Assembly: GCA_937907495.1 (NCBI GenBank)
Contig: CALESS010000393.1
Span: forward strand, 1-9,830
DNA: 9,830 nt
Direction of reading: 5' to 3'
From: an uncultured Anaerolineaceae bacterium
GTDB lineage: Bacteria > Chloroflexota > Anaerolineae > Anaerolineales > Anaerolineaceae
Shown: positions 1 to 6,224 of the stretch, one piece after another
Numbering within the stretch: the first letter of the stretch is position 1
Layout: every line of letters starts with the position of its first letter
Notes under the pieces: generated by a model
What the model was told of the DNA's origin: nothing
The model's input: the letters and a program-made list of their open reading frames with translations, nothing else
Databases searched by the model: none
Translations under genes and position numbers: made by a program

Positions 1-558
1 GGATTTGAAAAGAATGATCTGGTTTTCCCCGCCCGGGTCGGTTGCCAGGCGCGGCCAATCGCCAAAGCCGCCAATGTTTTTATTATATTCCGTGTAGAGC
101 ACGGCAGTGTAAACCGAACTGCTCGTGCCGCGGAACCAATCCCACCAGTGACCGATATCAGTGCGGTCGCCAATCGAATCGGGGCCCCAGCCGTAGTTGG
201 TGGCGCTGACGTAATAGTTATTGTTCATCAATGCCTCGGCCAGGTCGCCGCCGGCTCCGTTCGTATCGGAATCCGCCAGCCAGTTGCCGCCAGAGGAGTG
301 GTGGATGAAAATCAACTTCACCGGGCTGGCAGGCGGAGCGGGGTTATCCGCCAGCAAGTTGGGGAACGGTGTTTCCCCGGCCTGGGTCGGGCTGGAGACA
401 GCCGTGGAAAGCGGCTCCAGGCTGGGGCTGGGGTTGGTTTCCGGGCTGGCCTGGAGCGGTGCAGGTCCGGTGGGGCTGGCTGGCGCGGATGTCGTATTGC
501 ACGAAAGTAAAGCCACGGAAATGACAACGGCAAAGCAGACAGAAACGATTTTATTCAT
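1..558 (-). CDS. Putative secreted lipoprotein, N-terminal part (gene continues past the left edge)
   Basis: The ATG at 558 opens a frame with no stop to the window edge, giving 186 visible residues. Residues 1-20 form a lipoprotein signal peptide: Asn-Lys at 2-3, a hydrophobic core, then A-L-L-S-C with the lipidation Cys at 20. Residues 21-80 are a Pro/Ser/Thr/Ala-rich linker that would hold the domain off the membrane. The folded domain begins near residue 80 with VKLIFIHHSSGGNWL, followed by NYYVSATNYGWGP, IGDRTDIGHWWDWFR and, at the edge, GGENQIILFKS. I recognise this His-His-Ser and Trp-rich pattern from uncharacterised bacterial proteins but know no assigned function. The IHHSSGG stretch could be a catalytic loop, which is speculation. 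An AAAGGA ribosome site lies 8 nt upstream of the ATG. The gene is transcribed away from the DUF3267 gene, with which it shares a divergent intergenic region. Confidence 0.85.
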   Translation of the reverse strand, partial: MNKIVSVCFAVVISVALLSCNTTSAPASPTGPAPLQASPETNPSPSLEPLSTAVSSPTQAGETPFPNLLADNPAPPASPVKLIFIHHSSGGNWLADSDTNGAGGDLAEALMNNNYYVSATNYGWGPDSIGDRTDIGHWWDWFRGTSSSVYTAVLYTEYNKNIGGFGDWPRLATDPGGENQIILFKS

Positions 559-699
559 TTGAATGATCCTTTTTGATTCGGCCTGCTCCGACAGAATGCG
601 GGAAAAGTGATCCGGATGGATTCGCCGGGAGCAAAACGAGGATGGGAGAGGGCTTCTCTGGCAGAGCAAAGCGGGATGATGAAGACCTGCGCTCCATTC

Positions 700-726
700 A
701 TTATAACAAAAGCACTTCACATTCAA
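700..726 (-). promoter_or_regulatory. Candidate extended -10 promoter for the lipoprotein gene
   Basis: On the minus strand a perfect TATAAT (700-705) is preceded by TG plus one base (TGTTATAAT), an extended -10. A TTGAAT hexamer at 721-726 sits 15 bp upstream as a weak -35. Transcription would start near 693, leaving a leader of roughly 135 nt before the ATG at 558. Short inverted repeats CGGAT/ATCCG (732-736, 743-747) lie just upstream of the -35 and could be an operator. This is based on consensus only. Confidence 0.5.
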
Positions 727-925
727 CCTTACGGATGCGATTATCCGCACAGGCCCGATTTAGGCTGGATTTAATTTACGCCAGGGAGAATTCGGCGCGG
801 GGAGGGGCGCATCAGCCTACGCAGCAGAAAGGGATGGATGTATCGAGCCCGCCTGCCGGGGCCATACGAAGCCGGATTGCCAGTCCGCCCGCCGGGTTTT
901 CCCCCTCTTTTTCGCCCGCTGAGGG

Positions 926-931
926 TAAAAT
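926..931 (+). promoter_or_regulatory. Candidate -10 element giving a leaderless transcript
   Basis: TAAAAT ends 6 nt before the ATG at 938, so transcription would start at or next to the A of the start codon. There is no Shine-Dalgarno sequence between this box and the ATG; the bases are AGATGC. No good -35 is visible at normal spacing. The arrangement matches the -10 spacing typical of leaderless bacterial genes, but it rests on a single hexamer. Confidence 0.4.
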
Positions 932-937
932 AGATGC

Positions 938-1630
938 ATGATCCCAACTGCCGAAACACCGCTCCCAATCCCTTCCCCCCTCCTTCAATTGCCAGCCGGA
1001 TACAGCCTGACCTGGCGGCTGGATTTACGCCGCTCCCCCGCCCTGTACCTGTTGCTCAACGTGCTGGGGGTGGGCTTATTGCTGGCCGGGGGTTGGCTCG
1101 TCTCCAGCTGGTTGAGTTGGCTGCGACCGGCTGCCCTGCAAGGCGGGTTATGGGGAGAGGGCGTCAGTCAAAATGGTTGGAATTGGATCGGGATGCTGCT
1201 GGGGGTTTTCGTGGGTATGCTCATGCTGCACGAGGGGCTGCACGGCCTGTTCTTCTGGGTCTTCACCCGCCAGAGGCCCCATTTCGGCATCGGCCCGGGT
1301 TATTTCTACGCCTGCGCACCCCAATGGTACATCCCCCGACGCCAGGCGTTGGTGGTGATGCTGGCCCCGGCAGTGGGCATTACGCTGGCGGGTCTGCTGG
1401 CGCTGGCGGTATTACCCACTGACTGGCTGCTGCCCGTATCCTTGCTGGTGATATTAAATATTAGTGGCGCCGTGGGGGATTTATATGTGGCACTCCGCTC
1501 CATCCGGCTTTCCCCGGAGAGCCTGTATCATGATACGGGGCATGTGATGGAAGTGTACAGCCTAGAGCAGGGGCACACCGCTGGTGAGAAAAGCCGGCAC
1601 CCAGAACTTTCCGACCCCAAAGAGCGATAA
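938..1630 (+). CDS. DUF3267-family membrane protein, putative zincin metallopeptidase
   Basis: This 230-residue protein has the layout of the DUF3267 'putative zincin peptidase' family. A hydrophobic segment at about 36-60 is followed by a second at 84-108, which carries HEGLH (residues 98-102), an HExxH zinc-binding and catalytic motif placed inside a membrane helix, as in intramembrane metalloproteases. Further helices lie at about 137-160 and 164-185. The NISGAVGDLYVALR stretch (174-187) may supply a third metal ligand, perhaps Asp181. The conserved part ends near residue 208; the remaining polar tail is read from DNA that also encodes the end of the converging ecfT gene, a 69-bp tail-to-tail overlap. 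The start is the ATG at 938, with no ribosome site, so translation is probably leaderless. No substrate is known; family members are usually annotated only by fold. Confidence 0.82.
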   Translation: MIPTAETPLPIPSPLLQLPAGYSLTWRLDLRRSPALYLLLNVLGVGLLLAGGWLVSSWLSWLRPAALQGGLWGEGVSQNGWNWIGMLLGVFVGMLMLHEGLHGLFFWVFTRQRPHFGIGPGYFYACAPQWYIPRRQALVVMLAPAVGITLAGLLALAVLPTDWLLPVSLLVILNISGAVGDLYVALRSIRLSPESLYHDTGHVMEVYSLEQGHTAGEKSRHPELSDPKER

Positions 1631-2437
1631 GCTCGTTGAAAGCAGCAGTAACAGCACGCCGCAGGCGATCAAGATCCGGTCGCGGCGGCGGTATTTTAAT
1701 TCCTGCAGCCAGGTGCGCGGCCCCACCCCGAAAGCGCGCAAATCCATGGCGTCAATGATATCCTCGCTGCCAGCCAGTGCATGGATGGTGACCGGTACAA
1801 TCAACGGAGCCAGTTTGCGCACTTGTTCCAGCAGACCGCCGCGGATCTTGTCCATCTCATAACCGCGTGCCCGCTGGGCGTCCATCGTCAGGCTGAAATC
1901 CCGCCCGTAGGTGGGGATGAAACGCATGGTCAGGTCCATGGCATAGGCAATTTTATCCGGCAGGCCAAGGCCGCGGAATGCCACGCCGTACAGGGATGGG
2001 TTGAGCGAGTAAGGGATGAGGATGGTCATGCTGGCCAGGCTGAAGACCCGCACCAGCATCGCCAGGGAGAACATGAGCCGCTCGGCGGTGACGAGCAGGG
2101 TGGGCCGCCAGCCGAGGATCGTAAAGCCGGCCTGGTACTTTGCCAGCAGATGTTCAGTGGTATACAACTCCATCCCGCCGCGCCCGGTAAGGAAGGTCAG
2201 CACAGAGAAAAAGATGACGAAACCGCCGATGAAAAGCCAGGCGCGGCGCATCTCCCGCCAGCGCAAGCCGCTGGTAAAGATGAAAAACAGCGCCACCGCC
2301 AGCAACCCCAACAAAAAGCGGAAATCCCAGAACATGAGCGTGGAAGCGATGAAGCACAGGAAGAAGATCAACCAGGCGCGGGGATCAAAACTCTGGATGA
2401 GGGATTTACGCTCACGATAACGCCAGGTGACAAGCAT
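1562..2437 (-). CDS. ecfT: ECF transporter transmembrane (T) component
   Basis: This is the scaffold subunit of an energy-coupling factor ABC importer. It joins the two ATPase domains to the substrate-binding S component in the membrane. The 291-residue protein has helices at about 20-35, 40-55, 66-83, 117-143 and 255-278. It carries the family's coupling motifs: QRARG (188-192) and, in a second helix, DAMDLRAFG (229-237), which insert into the ATPases. I chose the ATG at 2437 because GGAG lies 9 nt upstream. An in-frame ATG at 2491 would add 18 Gly/Pro/Arg-rich residues (MNGAGGRLRPPP...), lacks a good ribosome site, and would be encoded across a strong hairpin. It is the last gene of the operon, 71 nt after the S component. 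Its 3' end overlaps the converging DUF3267 gene by 69 bp and no terminator is visible there. Confidence 0.9.
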   Translation of the reverse strand: MLVTWRYRERKSLIQSFDPRAWLIFFLCFIASTLMFWDFRFLLGLLAVALFFIFTSGLRWREMRRAWLFIGGFVIFFSVLTFLTGRGGMELYTTEHLLAKYQAGFTILGWRPTLLVTAERLMFSLAMLVRVFSLASMTILIPYSLNPSLYGVAFRGLGLPDKIAYAMDLTMRFIPTYGRDFSLTMDAQRARGYEMDKIRGGLLEQVRKLAPLIVPVTIHALAGSEDIIDAMDLRAFGVGPRTWLQELKYRRRDRILIACGVLLLLLSTSLSLFGVGKFWVPAFLTSGVPLL

Positions 2438-2446
2438 GGGCGGTTT

Positions 2447-2450
2447 CTCC
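2447..2450 (-). promoter_or_regulatory. ecfT ribosome binding site (decides the start)
   Basis: On the minus strand GGAG precedes the ATG at 2437 by 9 nt. The upstream alternative ATG at 2491 has no comparable purine run, so this site favours the shorter protein. Confidence 0.6.
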
Positions 2451-2485
2451 GGGGCGGGCGGCGGTCGGAGACGGCCCCCCGCCCC
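2451..2485 (-). repeat. GC-rich hairpin between the S and T component genes
   Basis: Two 12-nt arms, 2451-2462 and 2474-2485, pair at 11 of 12 positions, almost all G-C, around an 11-nt loop. In the mRNA the stem ends exactly where the ecfT GGAG ribosome site begins. There is no T-tract after it, so it is not a standard terminator. It could lower or pace ecfT translation or protect the upstream mRNA; this role is inferred. Confidence 0.6.
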
Positions 2486-2508
2486 ATTCAAGGTTGATGG
2501 GAAGCGGT

Positions 2509-3441
2509 CTAGCGCCCGGTCTGGCGCTGCACGGCAGCATACGCCGCCACCAGCAGCGGAACCAGGATGGCAGCAAACAGCAGGTTGGGGCCAGCCGAGG
2601 GCAGGAATTCACCCACGATGGCGACCGCCGGCGAGAAGCCATTGATCCAGATATCCGAAATGGCGGCAAAGCCGATGCCCAGGATGTTGCCGAGCATGGC
2701 CCAGGTGACCGCGGCGGCAATGTCGGTGTTCTTTGCGAACAGGAACCGCACCAGCAGCACCAGCACAAAGCCCACCACGATCGAAATACCCGCAAACAGG
2801 CTGATCTGCTGATCGCCAAAGATGCCGTTGTCCACATCAAAGAAGGTCATGTTGGGCACGGCACGGTTCAGCAGGTAGATGCCGGTGGCCAGCAGGGCTA
2901 GCACAGCGGAAATGATCAGCACGGTATCCATGCTTTTCTTGCGGTCCTTAAAGAGGAACACCAGCCCGGCGACAAAACCCACCAGGCCATTGCCCACGCT
3001 CCACTGCGGCGAGAGGCCAAAACCGGTCAGGGCATCGCCAAACATGTTGCCCACGGCCCCGGTGAAGAAGCCGACAACCGGGCCAAAGGCAAAGCCGAAG
3101 AACATGGGGATGGCAATGGCCGGGCGCAAGGCAACCTGGCTGACCGAGGGCACCACAAATACCGTGCCATTGAACAGGTAGGAGAAGATGGCATACAGCG
3201 CCGCACCGACGGCCATATACACCACCTGCCGCGTACCCACCTCCCAGATGCCGCTGGTGCGGGTGAACAGGTAGACCACCAGCACAATCAGCAGACCAAT
3301 ACCGACGAAGACGAAGCGCAGAAGAGCGGTTTCATCCAGGTCCAGGCTGGGGTTGATCAGACGGCCAATGAGCCAGATGCCGATGAAGAACACCAGCACC
3401 GCCAGCAATGAAAGAACGATGGAAACTAATTTTTTGTTCAT
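2509..3441 (-). CDS. ECF transporter S component, substrate-specific membrane protein (enlarged)
   Basis: S components bind the micronutrient (a vitamin, precursor or metal) and deliver it by toppling in the membrane against EcfT. The core pattern is clear: VVYMAVGAALYAIFSYLF (73-90), then ALRPAIAIPMFFGFAFGPVVG (104-124), GAVGNMFGDALTGFG (128-142) and WSVGNGLVGFVAGL (147-160), the usual RPxIxIP, FGPxxGFxxGxxGN and WSVGNG features. At 310 residues it is much longer than the common 180-220. Hydrophobic segments at about 7-27 and 43-60 precede the core, and further ones follow at about 173-190, 213-235, 240-262 and 283-303. The start is firm: AAAGGAG lies 6 nt before the ATG at 3441. It follows the ATPase gene after a 58-nt gap. 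The substrate cannot be assigned; the neighbouring SAM-hydrolysing enzyme makes a methionine-, adenosine- or thiamin-precursor-related ligand worth testing. Confidence 0.85.
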   Translation of the reverse strand: MNKKLVSIVLSLLAVLVFFIGIWLIGRLINPSLDLDETALLRFVFVGIGLLIVLVVYLFTRTSGIWEVGTRQVVYMAVGAALYAIFSYLFNGTVFVVPSVSQVALRPAIAIPMFFGFAFGPVVGFFTGAVGNMFGDALTGFGLSPQWSVGNGLVGFVAGLVFLFKDRKKSMDTVLIISAVLALLATGIYLLNRAVPNMTFFDVDNGIFGDQQISLFAGISIVVGFVLVLLVRFLFAKNTDIAAAVTWAMLGNILGIGFAAISDIWINGFSPAVAIVGEFLPSAGPNLLFAAILVPLLVAAYAAVQRQTGR

Positions 3442-3499
3442 CCTTCACTCCTTTAGAAAAATTAGAAATAATGACTTTGCCTTGCCTGGTTTCCTTCCG

Positions 3500-5125
3500 C
3501 TAACCTGCCATCGGGACCTGGTGAGCCAGTTCCTCCACCCGCATGAACTTGCCAGTGACTGGGAAATATTCCAGGTTTGCCTCCAGGAGCGAGGTGGGCA
3601 CCAGGCGGTTGGCATGCAAGCGCCCCATATCGCCCAACACCTCGGCCGGGGAGCCATCTGCCACCAGCCGCCCGCCATTCACCAGCAGCACCCGGTTGGC
3701 GTAAATCACGGCCAGGTCCACATCATGGGTGATAAAGATAATGGCTTCAAAACCCGGCATCTGCAAAATGGCATCCATAAAGTTCATGTAGTTCTTGTAA
3801 TCCTGCCCGGCGGTCGGCTCGTCCATCACCAGGATGCGGGAGCGCATCGCCAGCACGGCCGCAATCGAGACCCGTTTCTGCTGGCCGAAGGACATCGAGA
3901 GTGGCGGGGTTTGCTCATAGCCCTGCAAATGGACGGTCTCAATCGCTTGCTGCACCTCCTGTTCGATTTGCTCCGGCGGGTGGCGCAAGTTTTTCGGGCC
4001 AAAGGCCAATTCCTCCGCCATGGTGGGCGCAAACAACATGTGGGAAGGGCTTTGAAACACATAACCCAGGATACTGGCAATTTCCGCCACACTCAAATGA
4101 TGGGTATCCTGGCCATTCACCAGCACCCGCCCGCCTTTGGGCTTGAGCAACCCGATGGCATGTTTGACAAGCGTGGTTTTCCCGGCGCCATTCGGCCCCA
4201 GCACGGCGATGATGTCGCCGCGTTGGATGGTGAGGTCCACGCCTTGCAACACCGGGCGTTCCACATCATACCCGAAGGAGACGTTTTCAAATTGCACCAG
4301 CGGTGCGGCTTGCGCCTGGCGGATGGTCGCAGGCACGATCGGCTGCGTGGGCACCCGCTGGGCTGCCAGCGGCAGCACCACTGAAACCGGTAATTTCACC
4401 TCGCTGTAATCCACGTTTTCGTCTAACTGCTCCGGCGGGCCATCAAAGCGAATCTCGCCTTCCTTCATATATAAAACCCGCTCGGGGTGAATTCGTAACA
4501 CATCTTCCACCCGGTGTTCCACCATCAACACGGTCATCCCCTCATCTGCCAGGCCGCGCACTGTCTCCAATGTCTCCTGGGCGGAGGCCGGGTCGAGGCT
4601 GGCCAGGGGTTCATCGAGCAGCAGGATGCTGGGGTGCATGGCCAGTACGCCGGCCAAAGCCACTTTTTGTTTTTCCCCGCCAGAGAGGTTGAACGTCTCC
4701 CGATCTTTGAGGTGACTGATTTTCAGGCGGGCCAGGGCTTCCTCCACCCGCTGGATAATCTCCGGGCGGCTAAAGCCCAGGTTTTCCAGGCCGAAGGCAA
4801 TTTCAAACAGGACGCGCGTACCGAGAATTTGCCGTTCGGGATCTTGCAATACCGTGCCGACCATTTGCGAGATGCGGCTGAGAGAGAGTTTTTCAATCTC
4901 CTGGCCTTGCATCAAGATGCGGCCGCTGAGTTCGCCCTTGTATGAGCGGGGGATCAGACCATTGATGCAGCGGGCAAGGGTGGTTTTACCGCAGCCCGAA
5001 GCCCCGGCAATCATCACCACCTGGCCGGGCTGCACCTCCAGGGAGATGTTATGGATGGCCAGTTCCGACCGGCTGCGGTAGCGGAAGGAGAGATTCTCGA
5101 TGACCAGCGGCAGAGGCTCAGCCAT
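3500..5125 (-). CDS. ECF transporter ATPase, two ATP-binding domains fused in one chain
   Basis: This 541-residue protein powers the importer. Its two halves correspond to the separate EcfA1 and EcfA2 proteins of other bacteria, as in YkoD-type fused ATPases. Half one: Walker A GASGCGKTT (41-49), Q-loop at Gln94, signature LSGGE (147-151), Walker B with Asp171-Glu172, switch His204. Half two: Walker A GPNGAGKTT (310-318), Q-loop at Gln358, signature MSFGQ (411-415), Walker B with Asp435-Glu436, switch His467. A low-complexity linker (about 240-275) joins them and a tail of about 50 residues follows the second domain. All catalytic residues are present. The second signature is altered from LSGGQ to MSFGQ, which I recall from other fused ECF ATPases. 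The start ATG lies 2 nt after the stop of the DUF62 gene, so the two are almost certainly co-transcribed and probably translationally coupled. Confidence 0.93.
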   Translation of the reverse strand: MAEPLPLVIENLSFRYRSRSELAIHNISLEVQPGQVVMIAGASGCGKTTLARCINGLIPRSYKGELSGRILMQGQEIEKLSLSRISQMVGTVLQDPERQILGTRVLFEIAFGLENLGFSRPEIIQRVEEALARLKISHLKDRETFNLSGGEKQKVALAGVLAMHPSILLLDEPLASLDPASAQETLETVRGLADEGMTVLMVEHRVEDVLRIHPERVLYMKEGEIRFDGPPEQLDENVDYSEVKLPVSVVLPLAAQRVPTQPIVPATIRQAQAAPLVQFENVSFGYDVERPVLQGVDLTIQRGDIIAVLGPNGAGKTTLVKHAIGLLKPKGGRVLVNGQDTHHLSVAEIASILGYVFQSPSHMLFAPTMAEELAFGPKNLRHPPEQIEQEVQQAIETVHLQGYEQTPPLSMSFGQQKRVSIAAVLAMRSRILVMDEPTAGQDYKNYMNFMDAILQMPGFEAIIFITHDVDLAVIYANRVLLVNGGRLVADGSPAEVLGDMGRLHANRLVPTSLLEANLEYFPVTGKFMRVEELAHQVPMAG

Positions 5126-5127
5126 GG

Positions 5128-5931
5128 CTACTTTTTCCCGGCGGGTTTAAAGATCACCCGCACCGGGGTGCCCACCGAGGCCCCCAGGCGGACGGCGGCG
5201 CTGCCATTGGCTTCACAAATGCTCAACCGGTTGTTGCTGTCGTACAGGGCCACCAACTCGCCCGGGTGAGCTTCTGCAAACGCCTTTACCAGGCGCAGGA
5301 TTTTCTCCCCACCCACTTCCACAAAGTCCACTTCTGCATCGCTCAGATGGTGAGGTGTCAGGTTGGTGGAAAGGTCCCCAAAGTGATCCACCTGGGTTAC
5401 TTCGGCCTTCCAGCCATTGGCAATGCGCTGGGGTTTGTTGAGGGCAAAAAGCACCGGATCGTAGATTTCGCTGCCGAGGTCTTCCAGCGGGGTGCCATTG
5501 GCCAGGTGCGCCGCCGAGGGAGAGAAAATATCCCGCCCGTGGAAGACGTTGCTGGGGTTGGGCAGCCAGAAACGCGGCTGGTCGAGAGTGAAAAAGCGCA
5601 CTGGCCAACCCAGGCTGAGCGCATGATTTTGCATGGAGGTGCACAGGCCGTTATCTGGCCCGATGAAGAAATGTTCACCAAAGCGGGCTCCCAGGGCCCG
5701 GCGGCTGGTGCCGACCCCCGGATCAACGATTGCCAGGTGAATGGTGCCCCCGGGGAAGTAATGCCAGGCCCGCTCCAGCACCAGCGCCCCCTCGGTGATG
5801 TTCTGGGGGGTGATCAGATGGGAGAGATCGGCAAAGCGTACCTGCGGGGCAATCCCCCAGATGACGCCCTTCATCACACCCACGTAACCATCCCGTTCGC
5901 CAAAATCCGTGGTCAGGGTGATAATAGTCAT
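5128..5931 (-). CDS. S-adenosylmethionine hydroxide adenosyltransferase (SAM hydrolase, DUF62 family)
   Basis: Members of this family transfer the adenosyl group of SAM to hydroxide, giving adenosine and L-methionine; they are relatives of the bacterial SAM fluorinase and chlorinase. The 267-residue protein is of usual length and starts with the typical MTIITLTTDFGERDGYVGVMKG (Asp9). Other family blocks are VDPGVGT (69-75), GPDNG (91-95), FHGRDIFSPSAAHLANG (130-146) and VDHFGDLSTNL (181-191). Asp70, Arg77 and His131 match by position the Asp-Arg-His set reported for archaeal family members, which supports hydrolysis rather than halogenation. A C-terminal beta-rich domain follows from about 175. 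The start ATG at 5931 overlaps the stop of a 20-codon upstream ORF (ATGA) and has only a weak ribosome site of its own. It is the first full-length gene of the ECF transporter operon. Confidence 0.92.
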   Translation of the reverse strand: MTIITLTTDFGERDGYVGVMKGVIWGIAPQVRFADLSHLITPQNITEGALVLERAWHYFPGGTIHLAIVDPGVGTSRRALGARFGEHFFIGPDNGLCTSMQNHALSLGWPVRFFTLDQPRFWLPNPSNVFHGRDIFSPSAAHLANGTPLEDLGSEIYDPVLFALNKPQRIANGWKAEVTQVDHFGDLSTNLTPHHLSDAEVDFVEVGGEKILRLVKAFAEAHPGELVALYDSNNRLSICEANGSAAVRLGASVGTPVRVIFKPAGKK

Positions 5932-5990
5932 GAGGTTCCATCCCCGTGCAGGCTGGCAGGTTGAGAAATTTTAACGATGCGGTGTTTCAT
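5928..5990 (-). CDS. Possible 20-residue leader peptide ahead of the DUF62 gene
   Basis: The ATG at 5990 has a strong ribosome site, GGAGG with 7 nt spacing, and starts a short frame, MKHRIVKIS through to GDGTS. Its TGA stop overlaps the ATG of the DUF62 gene in an ATGA junction. The DUF62 start itself lacks a comparable ribosome site, so the small ORF could serve to load ribosomes for coupled translation of the operon. The peptide is basic at its N-terminus and has no run of one amino acid that would suggest classical attenuation. It might alternatively be an N-terminal accident of a slipped frame, but the DUF62 protein already begins at its normal family start. Confidence 0.45.
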   Translation of the reverse strand: MKHRIVKISQPASLHGDGTS

Positions 5991-6008
5991 GGCTGGCCCT
6001 CCAAATTT

Positions 6009-6037
6009 ATTATCGCAAAGAATTGGAAATTGGACAA
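6009..6037 (-). promoter_or_regulatory. Candidate promoter of the SAM hydrolase-ECF operon
   Basis: On the minus strand a GATAAT -10 (6009-6014) lies 17 bp from a TTGTCC -35 (6032-6037). These match the consensus hexamers at 5 of 6 and 4 of 6 positions. Transcription would start near 6002, at the first bases of the GGAGG ribosome site of the leader ORF, giving a very short 5' leader of about 12 nt. That leaves no room for an upstream riboswitch if this is the only promoter. An inverted repeat AAATTG-N8-CAATTT (6027-6032 and 6041-6046) straddles the -35 and could be a repressor site. Confidence 0.55.
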
Positions 6038-6141
6038 TAGCAATTTGCCGGCAGTGCGCAAGGGGATAAATACGCAGAGGAGAGCGGAGAGTTCCGACCT
6101 TCCGCCAGCTCCATAGAAATCTGTACCTGGCGCGGAGGGTA

Positions 6142-6159
6142 TGCAGATTTTGATCTGCA
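6142..6159. promoter_or_regulatory. Palindrome TGCAGAT-N4-ATCTGCA, possible operator
   Basis: A perfect 7-bp inverted repeat with a TTTG centre lies 35 bp upstream of the TATAAT box of the PLP-enzyme gene. The size and placement suit a dimeric regulator. It is followed by an A-rich run rather than T residues on the plus strand, so it is not a plus-strand terminator. The regulator, if any, is unknown. Confidence 0.4.
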
Positions 6160-6193
6160 AACGAAAAAACACCCGGGGGCGGATTGGCCGGGG

Positions 6194-6199
6194 TATAAT
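6194..6199 (+). promoter_or_regulatory. Candidate -10 box of the PLP-enzyme gene
   Basis: A perfect TATAAT lies 35 nt before the ATG at 6235. No good -35 is visible at 15-19 bp spacing, where the sequence is GC-rich (ACCCGGGGGC), so the promoter may need an activator. A start near 6206 would exclude the in-frame ATG at 6202 from the mRNA. Confidence 0.5.
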
Positions 6200-6224
6200 C
6201 AATGCAAACCCATTTGCTAGAATC

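Larger units (their letters stand above)
559..937. other. Divergent intergenic region without a convincing gene
   Basis: This gap of about 380 bp separates the minus-strand lipoprotein gene from the plus-strand DUF3267 gene. It holds promoter signals for both. An open frame crosses most of it on the plus strand, starting from a TTG, but it has no ribosome site, its composition is unlike a protein (Arg/Ser/Pro-rich, no hydrophobic core), and it overlaps the DUF3267 start. I do not call it. Two similar GC-rich stretches, CGCCTGCCGGG near 850 and CGCCCGCCGGG near 886, are a minor imperfect repeat. Confidence 0.6.

Noticed and set aside
573..941. Open frame of about 120 codons in the left intergenic region, plus strand
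   Set aside because: It has a TTG start with no ribosome site, a composition unlike a protein and overlap with both the divergent promoter and the DUF3267 start.
1781..2497. Plus-strand frame of 238 codons opposite ecfT
   Set aside because: It is a charged, low-complexity translation of the antisense strand of a clear membrane protein gene.
3353..4384. Long plus-strand frame of 343 codons opposite the ATPase gene
   Set aside because: It is antisense to the well-supported ECF ATPase and S component, is His/Gln/Arg-rich with no domain, and is a by-product of the high GC content.
5975..6003. Minus-strand GGAGGGCCAGCCATGAAACACCG resembles part of the SAM-I riboswitch core
   Set aside because: It would fit a SAM hydrolase operon, but the rest of the consensus is missing: no CUUAUCAAGAG kink-turn strand, no GGCAACC partner and no closing P1 stem. 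The predicted mRNA start is also at 6002, leaving no upstream half. The similarity is explained by a ribosome site followed by the leader ORF start.
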